Source: Methylotenera sp965234545
GTDB taxonomy: Bacteria; Pseudomonadota; Gammaproteobacteria; Burkholderiales; Methylophilaceae
DNA length: 64,000 nucleotides
Direction of reading: 5' to 3'
NCBI GenBank assembly: GCA_965234545.1
Contig: OZ248348.1
Location: forward strand, 682,001 to 746,000
Shown here: piece after piece, positions 7,971 to 16,017 of the stretch
Numbering within the stretch: position 1 is the first letter of the stretch
Layout: each line of letters opens with the position of its first letter
Notes under the pieces: generated by a model
The model's database searches: none
What the model was told of the DNA's origin: nothing
The model's input: the letters and a program-made list of their open reading frames with translations, nothing else
Made by a program: the position numbers and the translations under genes

Positions 7971-9386
7971 TTGCAATTAGCACAAAACTCATACGGCAAA
8001 GCCAACGCCCTTAAGCAAACCGCTAAAGTCTTGATTGTGGAAGACGAGGTGTTGTTTGCGCGCGCGGTGATGCGTAAATTGCAAAAAGCCGGTTACGATT
8101 GCGAGCACGTGGAAACCTTGCAAGACGCGCGGGCAATCAGTAAGCAATTTGCCGCCGATTTGGTGCTACTGGACATGCGTTTACCCGATGGCAATGGCTT
8201 AGAGATACTGGCCGAACTAATTGCAAAAAATGCGTCCGTGATTGTCATGACGGCTTTTGGTGACATCAGCGATGCCGTGCACGCGATTAAGCAGGGCGCG
8301 GTGGATTACCTTAAAAAGCCCATAGACTTGGAAGAATTGCTGTTGTCCGTGCAAAAAGTGGAAGCGGCCACCGTGCAAAGCAACAGCTTGGATTATTCGC
8401 GGCAACGCAATGCGCATGCGGTGGAAGGCGTGGAAATGCTGGGTGAAAGCCTGGCCATGGAAAACATCAAAGGCCAAATTAAGCGCATCGCTCAATTTGT
8501 GGCCGATGATGTGGTGCCGCCCACCGTGTTAATCGGTGGCGAGACAGGCACCGGTAAGGATGTGGCGGCTAGGTGGCTGCATGCCTCTTGCCCAAATAAA
8601 GACAAGCCTTTTGTGCACATTGATTGCGCGTCCTTGCCGGCCGAGCTCATGGAAAGCGAGTTGTTTGGCCACGAGAAAGGTGCTTTTACTGGCGCCGTTT
8701 CCAGTCGCCCTGGCTTAATCGAAGCCGCCGAAGAGGGCACTTTGTTTTTGGATGAAATCGGTGAACTGCCCTTAAGCTTGCAAGCCAAGTTGCTGAATGT
8801 GCTGGAGCGCCGCATGGTGCGACGCTTGGGTTCAACCAAAGAACGCCCAGTGCCAGCGCGATTCATCGCCGCCACCAACCGCGATTTGCACGAGATGTCG
8901 CTGCAAGGGCACTTTAGGCAAGATTTGTATTACCGTTTGAATGTCATGAGCATCAGCATGCCGCCCTTGCGTGAGCGCGCTGGTGATGCCTTGTTATTGG
9001 CGCGGCACTTTGCCAATCAAACAGCAAAACGCTATGGCTTGGCCGCGCCCACATTTTCTGCCGATGCCATTGCGACGCTGAGTGATTATGCTTGGCCGGG
9101 AAACGTGCGTGAGCTCAAACACCAAGTCAGTCGGGCCATGTTGCTTTGCCAGAATAGCCTGATTAGCAGTGCTGATTTAGTGGTGGGTGGCCCATCTAAC
9201 AGTGAGGCCTTAGCGCAGGTGGCGGGGCATGCGACTTTGTACGAAACCGAAAAAGCCATCTTACTCAAGGTGCTATCAGACAGCCGCAACAATGTTTCCG
9301 AAGCCGCGCGCAAGCTAGGCATCACCCGCATGACCATGCGCTATCGCATGGATAAATACCAAATCAGCGCCAAAATTTTTGAATAA
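7971..9386 (+). CDS. Sigma-54-dependent response regulator, NtrC/AtoC type
   Basis: Two-component transcription activator that opens RpoN promoters by ATP hydrolysis. An N-terminal receiver domain (about residues 19-135) has acidic E24/D25, phosphoacceptor D68 in LLDMRLPDGNG and K in LKKPIDL. A central AAA+ domain (about 155-390) has Walker A GETGTGKD (about 189-196), the sigma-54 contact loop GAFTGA (about 237) and Walker B LFLDEIGELP. A C-terminal Fis-type helix-turn-helix (about 430-465) includes NVSEAARKLGITRMTMRYRM. Start chosen is TTG 7971, with AGGA at 7959-7962; no in-frame ATG precedes the receiver domain. No histidine kinase is adjacent, so it is an orphan regulator. The sigma-54 promoter at 5307 is its obvious candidate target. 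Confidence 0.93.
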   Translation: MQLAQNSYGKANALKQTAKVLIVEDEVLFARAVMRKLQKAGYDCEHVETLQDARAISKQFAADLVLLDMRLPDGNGLEILAELIAKNASVIVMTAFGDISDAVHAIKQGAVDYLKKPIDLEELLLSVQKVEAATVQSNSLDYSRQRNAHAVEGVEMLGESLAMENIKGQIKRIAQFVADDVVPPTVLIGGETGTGKDVAARWLHASCPNKDKPFVHIDCASLPAELMESELFGHEKGAFTGAVSSRPGLIEAAEEGTLFLDEIGELPLSLQAKLLNVLERRMVRRLGSTKERPVPARFIAATNRDLHEMSLQGHFRQDLYYRLNVMSISMPPLRERAGDALLLARHFANQTAKRYGLAAPTFSADAIATLSDYAWPGNVRELKHQVSRAMLLCQNSLISSADLVVGGPSNSEALAQVAGHATLYETEKAILLKVLSDSRNNVSEAARKLGITRMTMRYRMDKYQISAKIFE

Positions 9387-9401
9387 GTATTTTAAATCCT
9401 A

Positions 9402-9550
9402 ACCACAGAGACACCGAGGCGCAGAGGAATACTAAAACATTTAGCCTAAGCTAGTTCGTGCCTATCTTGACTAAGCATTAACGATAATAAAGTCTGGATG
9501 GGCTCCTACAAAATTTTGCTTTTCTCCGTGCCTCTGTGTCTCTGTGGTGA
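9402..9550. repeat. Dispersed inverted-repeat element, copy 2
   Basis: The left end AACCACAGAGACACCGAGG starts at 9402. The right end at 9524-9550 is CTCCGTGCC plus TCTGTGTCTCTGTGGTGA, the near reverse complement. The centre contains GGCTCCTACAAA at 9501-9512, resembling one end of the REP palindrome at 11000-11065. It fills the gap between the response regulator and purT. Confidence 0.8.
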
Positions 9551-9650
9551 GTGGGTTTAATGCGCGATCATCAGTAAGAGGCTTGCATCGGCAATGACGG
9601 TATGGCCCTCGCATGGTATGATGGCATCAATTCAAAACGGAATGCATCCC

Positions 9651-10850
9651 ATGCAAATTGGTACCCCATTAAGCCCTAATGCCACCCGCGTCATGCTGCT
9701 TGGTAGCGGCGAACTTGGTAAGGAAGTCATCATTGCCTTGCAGCGATTAGGGGTGGAAGTGATTGCCGTTGATCGTTACGAAAATGCGCCTGGCCAGCAA
9801 GTGGCACACCGTTCCTACACCATAGACATGACCGACGATGCCGCGCTGCGAGCCTTGATCGCCAAAGAAAAACCGCACCTTATCGTGCCGGAAATCGAGG
9901 CGCTGAATACCGCCACCTTGGCCGACATAGAAGCGGCCGGCATGGCCACCGTGATCCCTACGGTTAAAGCTGTGCAACTGACCATGAACCGCGAGGGCAT
10001 ACGCCGTTTGGCTGCCGAAGAATTGGGCTTGCCCACCTCGCCTTATGCCTTTGCGCACAGCGAAGCCGAATTGCAGGCCGCCATTGATGCGGGCATAGGC
10101 TACCCGTGCTTTATTAAACCCACCATGTCGTCTTCTGGCAAAGGCCAATCGCGCATTACCCAAGCCTCGGAAGTAAAAACCGCTTGGGACTATGCCGCTA
10201 GCGGCGGCCGCGTTAACCAAGGCGTGGTGATTGTGGAAGGGCAGATTGCCTTCGATTACGAAATTACCTTGCTGACCGTGCGCGCTAAAAATGCCGCAGG
10301 TGAGATCGCTACCTATTTCTGTGAGCCGATAGGCCACCTGCAAGAGAAGGGCGATTACGTGGAAAGCTGGCAACCGCAAGCCATGACAACGGGTGCCTTG
10401 GCGGAATCTAAACGCATCGCTAAAGCGGTGACCGATAGCCTAGGCGGCTTGGGTTTATTCGGCGTGGAGTTGTTTATTAAAGGCGACAACGTTTGGTTCA
10501 GTGAAGTGAGCCCGCGTCCGCACGATACCGGCATGGTGACCATGTGCAGCCAACGCTTTAGTGAATTTGATTTGCATGCGCGTGCCATATTAGGCTTGCC
10601 GGTAGACGTGAGCTTAAGCAATCCGGGCGCCAGTGCCGTGATTTACGGCGGCCATGCCAGCAAGAATTTGCTGTTTACCGGGGTGGATGCCGCCTTGGCT
10701 GTGCCTAATAGCGACCTACGCTTGTTTGGTAAACCGGAATCCTTTGTGAAGCGCCGCATGGGCGTGGCGCTAGCCACCGGGCGCGATGTTGCTGAAGCGA
10801 GAGAACGGGCTAAATTGTCGGCTAGCTTGGTTAAGCCAGTAGCGGCCTAG
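9651..10850 (+). CDS. purT: Formate-dependent GAR transformylase (PurT)
   Basis: ATP-grasp enzyme that makes formyl-GAR directly from formate, ATP and GAR in purine synthesis; it uses formate in place of formyl-tetrahydrofolate, fitting for a methylotroph that produces formate. Start 9651 is chosen because MQIGTPLSPNATRVMLLGSG aligns with the known PurT N-terminus and GGAA lies 8 bp upstream; an in-frame GTG at 9594 adds 19 unconserved residues. Conserved blocks are RVMLLGSGELGKEV, VPEIEALNT, LTMNREGIRRLAAEELGLPTS, MSSSGKGQS and SEVSPRPHDTGMVT. The 399 residues match the usual length of about 392. It stands alone between two repeat elements. Confidence 0.96.
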   Translation: MQIGTPLSPNATRVMLLGSGELGKEVIIALQRLGVEVIAVDRYENAPGQQVAHRSYTIDMTDDAALRALIAKEKPHLIVPEIEALNTATLADIEAAGMATVIPTVKAVQLTMNREGIRRLAAEELGLPTSPYAFAHSEAELQAAIDAGIGYPCFIKPTMSSSGKGQSRITQASEVKTAWDYAASGGRVNQGVVIVEGQIAFDYEITLLTVRAKNAAGEIATYFCEPIGHLQEKGDYVESWQPQAMTTGALAESKRIAKAVTDSLGGLGLFGVELFIKGDNVWFSEVSPRPHDTGMVTMCSQRFSEFDLHARAILGLPVDVSLSNPGASAVIYGGHASKNLLFTGVDAALAVPNSDLRLFGKPESFVKRRMGVALATGRDVAEARERAKLSASLVKPVAA

Positions 10851-10881
10851 CGCCAGTGTTTGAGTAATAAGAGCAAACACT

Positions 10882-10910
10882 TCACCACAGAGACACAGAG
10901 TCGCAGAGAA
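10882..10910 (+). repeat. Half copy of the dispersed repeat element
   Basis: TTCACCACAGAGACACAGAG followed by TCGCAGAGAA matches the left end of the full elements. I find no matching right end in the following 230 bp, only the weak TTTGTGGTT near 10974. It is a solo end or a decayed copy downstream of purT. Confidence 0.7.
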
Positions 10911-10999
10911 AATCCAAAAAAACTAGTCGGGATAAATTTTGATCTAGACATTGGTTTTTTGCCTGAATCACTTATTTGTGGTTAATGGCTTTTAAAGAA

Positions 11000-11065
11000 T
11001 TTGTAGGAGCGGTCTGCGACCGCGAATTGCCAGGTTCCTTCGCGGTCGCAGACCGCTCCTACAAA
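11000..11065. repeat. REP-type perfect palindrome (paired REP/REPIN-like)
   Basis: The left arm at 11000-11026 (TTTGTAGGAGCGGTCTGCGA then CCGCGAA) and the right arm at 11039-11065 are perfect 27-bp reverse complements around a 12-base loop. The GTAGGAGCGG head resembles REP sequences of other proteobacteria. No REP-associated transposase is in the window. It sits between purT and the haemoglobin gene. Confidence 0.85.
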
Positions 11066-11136
11066 AGCAAAAATTAGAACAAAGCCAATTTGAATTAAAG
11101 CCATGTTGAATAAACCCATGATTATGTAAACAAGCC

Positions 11137-11556
11137 ATGTTAAATAAGATAGAAGAAGCGGGTAGCGCGAAAGCCACATTTTTCGAGTTGTTAGGTGGCG
11201 AGATGGATGGGGCAATCAAAATCCGTGCCTTGGTGGAATCCTTTTATGATGTCATGGACACGGACCCTAAAGCAGCACCGATACGTGCCATGCACGCCGC
11301 CGACCTAAGCTCTGCCCGTGAAAAATTGTTTATGTTTTTGGTCGGCTGGACCGGTGGCCCGCAACTCTACATAGAGCGCTACGGTCATCCCATGTTGCGT
11401 AAACGCCATTTACCCTTTGCCATCGATGAATCGGCGCGCGATCAATGGATGTATTGCATGATACGGGCCATGCACCTGCAGGGTATGGACGATGCCTTAA
11501 TGACTAAATTGGCCGAGCAGCTCTATGGCGTGGCCGATTTCATGCGTAACCAATAA
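11137..11556 (+). CDS. Group II truncated haemoglobin
   Basis: Small haem protein of the 2-on-2 globin fold, group II (GlbO type), thought to bind O2 or detoxify NO and peroxides in the cytoplasm. At 139 residues it has normal length. SFYDVM supplies the B10 Tyr, RKRHLPFAID the proximal F8 His, and RDQWMYCM the G8 Trp characteristic of groups II and III. FELLGGEMDGAIKIRALVESFY matches the N-terminal helices. The ribosome binding site before ATG 11137 is weak. It is followed after 9 bp by hpt, probably on one transcript, though no shared function is evident. Confidence 0.92.
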   Translation: MLNKIEEAGSAKATFFELLGGEMDGAIKIRALVESFYDVMDTDPKAAPIRAMHAADLSSAREKLFMFLVGWTGGPQLYIERYGHPMLRKRHLPFAIDESARDQWMYCMIRAMHLQGMDDALMTKLAEQLYGVADFMRNQ

Positions 11557-11565
11557 CGACTTCTG

Positions 11566-12108
11566 ATGACCACTCCCCACTCCCCATCTGCCTTATTAGC
11601 CCAAGCCGATTGCTTACACAGTGCCGATACCGTCGATGCAGCCATTAGCCGTATCGCCCGGGAATTGACGGCTGCCTTGGCCGATGCCGAGCCGGTGGTT
11701 ATGTGCGTCATGACCGGTGGCTTGTTTTTCTCAGGGCAATTGTTGGGACGCTTGGCCTTTCCCTTGCACTTGGATTACGTGCATGCCAGCCGTTATCAAA
11801 ACAACACCGCTGGAACGCAATTAAGCTGGCAGGCTCAAGCTAAAATGGATTTAAGCGGCCGCACGGTCTTGCTGCTGGATGACATCTTGGACGAAGGCAT
11901 TACCTTATTGGCCATTAAAGAACGCTGCTTGGCCTTAGGGGCTAAAACCGTGTTGACGGCGGTCTTAGTGGAAAAGAGCTTGCCGCATGCCAAGCCCATG
12001 CAGGCTGATTTTGTTGGGCTCACGGTGCCCAATCGCTACGTGTTCGGTTGCGGCATGGATGCCTATGGCTGGTGGCGCAATTTGCCGGCCATTTACGCGC
12101 TAAATTAG
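11566..12108 (+). CDS. hpt: Hypoxanthine-guanine phosphoribosyltransferase-like purine salvage enzyme
   Basis: Type I phosphoribosyltransferase that probably joins hypoxanthine or guanine to PRPP to give IMP or GMP. The PRPP-binding loop is VLLLDDILDEGITL (about residues 101-114). VMTGGLFFSGQLLGRL precedes it as the pyrophosphate loop, and VEKSLPHAK and DFVGLTVPNRYVFGCGMD form the purine-binding C-terminal hood. The 180 residues are typical. This betaproteobacterial branch is usually annotated as hypoxanthine-guanine phosphoribosyltransferase; the base preference is inferred. It lies 9 bp after the haemoglobin gene and 53 bp before ispD. Confidence 0.88.
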   Translation: MTTPHSPSALLAQADCLHSADTVDAAISRIARELTAALADAEPVVMCVMTGGLFFSGQLLGRLAFPLHLDYVHASRYQNNTAGTQLSWQAQAKMDLSGRTVLLLDDILDEGITLLAIKERCLALGAKTVLTAVLVEKSLPHAKPMQADFVGLTVPNRYVFGCGMDAYGWWRNLPAIYALN

Positions 12109-12161
12109 CCGCTGGCCTATGTTAAAATTCAGCCATGTCTAGACTGGTCTTAAATTAAACG

Positions 12162-12848
12162 ATGCCGCGTTTTCACGTCATCATCCCCGCTGCCGGTAGC
12201 GGCAGTCGCATGGGCACTGAAGCGCCCAAGCAATACTTGCGCTTAAACGGCAAGTCGCTTATTCAGCACGTGATTAAGGTGTTTGATCAAGCCACTAAAA
12301 TTAACAGCATACACATCGTCTTGAGTGAAGGTGACACGCATTGGCGTAGCACCTATTTGAATTTAAGCAGCAAGGCGCAAGTGCACCATTGCGGTGGCGA
12401 AACCCGCGCCATGAGTGTGCTAAATGGCTTGCATGCGATTGCCAGCCAAGTCGATGAAGACGATTGGATCTTGGTGCACGATGCGGCTAGACCGGGCTTG
12501 AGCAATGTCTTGCTGAGTCAGTTGATAAACAGCTTAGAAAACGACGCCGTGGGCGGCTTGTTGGCGTTGCCCTTAGCCGACACCTTAAAGCGCGCCGACA
12601 GCGAGCAATGCGTGGCTGCCACGCTGCCTCGCACGGATCTATGGCAAGCACAAACCCCACAAATGTTTAGGTACGGCAGGCTTAAAACCGCCTTAACGAA
12701 TTTTAAAGGCGCCGCCACCGATGAGGCGGAAGCGATTGAGGCTTTGGGCTTAAAACCCAAGCTGGTAAACGGCGAATTGCGCAACCTGAAGGTGACCTAC
12801 CCGCAGGATTTAGCGGTGCTCAGTGCTTTATTAAATAGCAAACCATAA
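12162..12848 (+). CDS. ispD: 2-C-methyl-D-erythritol 4-phosphate cytidylyltransferase
   Basis: Third step of the non-mevalonate (MEP) isoprenoid pathway: transfers CMP from CTP to methylerythritol phosphate. The N-terminal nucleotide-binding signature IIPAAGSGSRMGTEAPKQYL (residues 5-24), VHDAARPGLS and TDEAEAIEALG are diagnostic. The 228 residues match the family. ispF follows after 22 bp, the common ispD-ispF pairing. Confidence 0.96.
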   Translation: MPRFHVIIPAAGSGSRMGTEAPKQYLRLNGKSLIQHVIKVFDQATKINSIHIVLSEGDTHWRSTYLNLSSKAQVHHCGGETRAMSVLNGLHAIASQVDEDDWILVHDAARPGLSNVLLSQLINSLENDAVGGLLALPLADTLKRADSEQCVAATLPRTDLWQAQTPQMFRYGRLKTALTNFKGAATDEAEAIEALGLKPKLVNGELRNLKVTYPQDLAVLSALLNSKP

Positions 12849-12870
12849 ACGGCCAATTGAGGATAAAACG

Positions 12871-13344
12871 ATGCGTATAGGACACGGTTTTGATGTGCAT
12901 GCCTTGGTGGTAGGGCGCCCTTGCATCATAGGCGGGGTGAACGTGCCTTATGCCAAAGGTTTGGATGGGCATTCCGATGCCGATGTGTTGCTGCATGCCA
13001 TATGCGATGCCTTGTTGGGTGCCGCTGCACTGGGCGACATCGGTCAGCATTTTCCGCCTACGGATGCGCGCTATAAGGGCATCGATTCCAGGCAATTGCT
13101 GCGCCACGTGGTGGCCTTGCTGCATGACCGTGGCTATAAAGTGGTGAACATAGACAGCACGGTGATTTGCGAGCTGCCTAAGTTGTCGCCGCATACGGCG
13201 CAAATGCGTGCTTTGATAGCCGAGGACTGCCAAGTTAGCTTGGATGCGATTAATGTTAAAGCCACCACCACCGAGAAGCTAGGCTTTGCCGGTCGCGGTG
13301 AAGGCATCGCAGCGGAAGCGGTATGCTTGATCGCGCAAGCCTAA
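12871..13344 (+). CDS. ispF: 2-C-methyl-D-erythritol 2,4-cyclodiphosphate synthase
   Basis: Fifth step of the MEP pathway: cyclises the CDP-methylerythritol phosphate product to methylerythritol cyclodiphosphate with release of CMP, as a trimer with a Zn site. The start MRIGHGFDVHAL supplies metal ligands (Asp-x-His) and SDADVLLHAICDALLGAAALGDIGQHFPPTD is the family signature. ATTTEKLGFAGRGEGIAAEA closes the C-terminus. The 157 residues are standard. It is probably co-transcribed with ispD. Confidence 0.97.
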   Translation: MRIGHGFDVHALVVGRPCIIGGVNVPYAKGLDGHSDADVLLHAICDALLGAAALGDIGQHFPPTDARYKGIDSRQLLRHVVALLHDRGYKVVNIDSTVICELPKLSPHTAQMRALIAEDCQVSLDAINVKATTTEKLGFAGRGEGIAAEAVCLIAQA

Positions 13345-13406
13345 GCTTGCTCTGACTGCGCCCACCCTCTTTTTTACCCGTTCGCATTCAATTAAGTCAC
13401 CTCACC

Positions 13407-15230
13407 ATGCTCGCTTGGTTCGAAAAACAATTAAATCCGTTTCCTGATAAAGAAATAGACTCGCCACCCAAAGCGCTGTGGCCTTTTGTCTGGGCCTGCA
13501 CCAGTGGCTCGCGGCTGTTTATATTGGGTATGACCTTGTTTACCGCGCTAATAGGCGGCTTTGAGGCCTTGTTGTTTGCGGCTATGGGGAAGGTGGTGGA
13601 TTGGCTGGGTAAGAGTTCGCCAGAGAGCTTCTGGAGCACCCAGCACGAACACCTTTTACTCTTACTCACTCTGTTGTTGCTTAGCCCTTTGCTGATTGCC
13701 ATGCAAACCTTGATTAAGCATCAAACCTTAGCCGGTAACTTCCCCATGCGTTTGCGTTGGCATTTCCATAGGCTGATGCTCAGCCAGAGCATGCATTTCT
13801 ACCAAGACGAATTTGCCGGACGGGTGTCAGCCAAGGTGATGCAAACCGCATTGGCCGTGCGGGATATTTGCTTTATCGTGGCCGATATCTTGGTCTTCGT
13901 GACCATTTACTTTGTCACCATGGTGGCGGTCGTCGGCCATTTTAATAGCACGGTGATGCTGCCATTTTTAGTGTGGGTGGTGTGTTATTTAGGCTCCTTA
14001 AGTTATTTTGTGCCGCGCTTGGCCAAGGTGTCGCAAACGCAAGCCGACGCGCGCTCTTTGATGACGGGGCGCATTACCGATGCCTACACCAATATCAGCA
14101 CCGTTAAACTGTTCTCCCATGCTGGCCGTGAGGCCGCTTACGCCAAATCGGCCATGCAGGAATTTTTGCATACCGTGCACGCGCAAATGCGCTACGTGTC
14201 TGGTGTGGAATTAATGAACCATGTGCTGAACGTGCTATTAATCATTGCCACCAGTGGCGTGGCTTTGTTGCTTTGGACCCGCGGCGAAGTGAGTGTCGGT
14301 GGGGTGGCGGCAGTCACCGCCATGGCGCTGCGTTTAAACGGTATTTCGCATTGGGTGATGTGGGAGATGACCAGCTTGTATGAGCAGATTGGCACCGCGC
14401 AAGACGGCGTTAACACCTTGTCGATTAGCCAGCAGATTAGCGATAGCGAAGGTGCGCAAGATTTGCGGGTCAGTGCCGGCCGCATTGATTTAGAAAATCT
14501 GGATTTTTCTTATGGCGGCCCTAAGCCGGTGCTGCAGGGCTTGAATGTCAACATCCAACCCGGCGAGAAGGTTGGTTTGGTAGGCCGTTCCGGGGCGGGC
14601 AAATCCACCGTGGTTAATTTATTGCTGCGGTTTTATGACGTGGAACATGGCCAAATTTTAATTGATGGCCAAGACATTAAACAGGTCACGCAAAACAGCT
14701 TGCGCAGTCAGATAGGCATGGTCACGCAAGACACCTCCTTGCTGCATCGCAGTGTGCGTGACAACATTTTATACGGCAGGCCCAATGCCACCGAAGCCGA
14801 CATGGTGACGGCGGCCAAGCGTGCCGAGGCGCACGATTTTATTTTGGGTCTGGTCGATGCCAAAGGGCGCAAGGCTTACGATGCGCACGTCGGCGAGCGT
14901 GGTGTTAAGTTGTCCGGTGGTCAGCGTCAGCGCATTGCCATTGCCCGTGTGATGCTCAAAGACGCCCCCATATTGTTGCTAGATGAAGCCACCAGTGCCT
15001 TGGATTCAGAAGTGGAGCAGGCCATACAAGCCAGCTTGTATACCCTCATGCAAGGAAAAACCGTGGTGGCCATTGCCCATCGCTTGTCCACCATCGCCGC
15101 CATGGATAGGTTGATTGTGTTGGATCAGGGACGCATAGTAGAAGAGGGCACGCACCGCAGTTTGCTGGCCAATAAGGGTTTGTATGCCAGCTTGTGGGCC
15201 CACCAAAGCGGTGGTTTCTTGGGTGAATAA
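13407..15230 (+). CDS. ABC transporter, fused permease/ATPase (exporter type)
   Basis: Half-transporter with an N-terminal six-helix membrane domain (about residues 40-330) fused to an ATPase domain (about 365-600), acting as a homodimeric inner-membrane exporter. The ATPase has Walker A GRSGAGKST, signature LSGGQRQRIAIAR, Walker B ILLLDEATSALDSEVEQ and H-loop IAHRLSTIA. The 607 residues resemble MsbA/MdlB-like multidrug or lipid exporters. No partner, adaptor or outer-membrane gene is adjacent, so the substrate is unknown. It stands alone between ispF and a repeat element. Confidence 0.9.
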   Translation: MLAWFEKQLNPFPDKEIDSPPKALWPFVWACTSGSRLFILGMTLFTALIGGFEALLFAAMGKVVDWLGKSSPESFWSTQHEHLLLLLTLLLLSPLLIAMQTLIKHQTLAGNFPMRLRWHFHRLMLSQSMHFYQDEFAGRVSAKVMQTALAVRDICFIVADILVFVTIYFVTMVAVVGHFNSTVMLPFLVWVVCYLGSLSYFVPRLAKVSQTQADARSLMTGRITDAYTNISTVKLFSHAGREAAYAKSAMQEFLHTVHAQMRYVSGVELMNHVLNVLLIIATSGVALLLWTRGEVSVGGVAAVTAMALRLNGISHWVMWEMTSLYEQIGTAQDGVNTLSISQQISDSEGAQDLRVSAGRIDLENLDFSYGGPKPVLQGLNVNIQPGEKVGLVGRSGAGKSTVVNLLLRFYDVEHGQILIDGQDIKQVTQNSLRSQIGMVTQDTSLLHRSVRDNILYGRPNATEADMVTAAKRAEAHDFILGLVDAKGRKAYDAHVGERGVKLSGGQRQRIAIARVMLKDAPILLLDEATSALDSEVEQAIQASLYTLMQGKTVVAIAHRLSTIAAMDRLIVLDQGRIVEEGTHRSLLANKGLYASLWAHQSGGFLGE

Positions 15231-15274
15231 GATTATGTTTATTTAAATCTCTTCACCAAAGATTTAAATCCATT

Positions 15275-15403
15275 TACCACAGAGACGCGGAGACACAGAG
15301 AAAGTCAAAAGCATATAAACCTTGAGTAGGTTGGAATTTGGCTTTTTCTGATAAACATCAAATTGATTTAGGTCTGCTCTGTGTCTCCGTTTCTCTGTGG
15401 TGG
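15275..15403. repeat. Dispersed inverted-repeat element, copy 3
   Basis: The left end at 15275-15303 (TACCACAGAGACGCGGAGAC then ACAGAGAAA) and the right end at 15377-15403 (CTCTGTGTCTCCG then TTTCTCTGTGGTGG) are near reverse complements. It lies between the convergent ABC exporter and smr genes, so it may end both transcripts. The centre is unlike copies 1 and 2. Confidence 0.8.
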
Positions 15404-15427
15404 GTTTGTTTGATCCTTTCTGCTTAT

Positions 15428-15976
15428 TTAGGCTTTGAGCAACACAATCACGGCGCCGCTGCCGCCGTCTTGTTTTTTGGCTTCCGCGTACGCGATCACC
15501 TCGTCTTTTTGCATCAACCAGCCACGCAATTTATGCTTGAGTATGGGTTCGCGATTGCGTGACCCCAAGCCCTTACCGTGCACGATGCGCACGCAGCGTA
15601 TGCCGCGTTTTTTACAATCGCTGATGAAGTTAGAGACCAACAACCTTGCCTCGTCACTGATTAAGCCATGCAAGTCAACGTGGGCTTGCACCACCCATTT
15701 GCCTTTGCGCAGTTTTCTTAAGATGTCTGGGGTGTGGCCATCACGTAAATACAGCAGTTCTTCACCCGTCTCCAATTCGTAGGCGGGGATGTAATGGTCA
15801 GACAGGGAGTCCACCAAGGCTTGTTGTTCGTCGCGCAGGAATTGCTTAGGAATGGGTTTGGGTTTTTTGGCCTGGTGCACGGCTCGCACAGGCACGCTCA
15901 GCGGTCTAACGTCTTGCACCGCAAGTGAAAATAATTCCGCTGAGTCGTCGTCTGATTGCGCCACTGCACTACCCAT
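15428..15976 (-). CDS. Smr-domain protein
   Basis: Small MutS-related (Smr) domain protein of 182 residues, of the stand-alone type (SmrA/SmrB-like) known for nuclease activity on DNA or on mRNA at collided ribosomes. The C-terminal Smr domain (about residues 95-182) shows VDLHGLISDEA and the VRIVHGKGLGS core motif; the N-terminal 90 residues are charged and probably act as a linker. The start ATG at 15976 gives MGSAVAQSDDD. trxB lies upstream on the same strand with a 41-bp gap. Which Smr function applies cannot be decided here. Confidence 0.88.
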   Translation of the reverse strand: MGSAVAQSDDDSAELFSLAVQDVRPLSVPVRAVHQAKKPKPIPKQFLRDEQQALVDSLSDHYIPAYELETGEELLYLRDGHTPDILRKLRKGKWVVQAHVDLHGLISDEARLLVSNFISDCKKRGIRCVRIVHGKGLGSRNREPILKHKLRGWLMQKDEVIAYAEAKKQDGGSGAVIVLLKA

Positions 15977-16017
15977 ATACTTGATTTATTGACGATAGTG
16001 AAATCGCCCATAGGCAC

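Noticed and set aside
9747..10379. 210-codon minus-strand ORF opposite purT
   Set aside because: It lies wholly inside purT and has low-complexity Gly/Arg-rich shadow composition; no ribosome binding site or family motif.
15435..15782. 115-codon plus-strand ORF opposite smr
   Set aside because: Antisense shadow of the well-supported Smr gene; Ser/Pro/Cys-rich with no motif.
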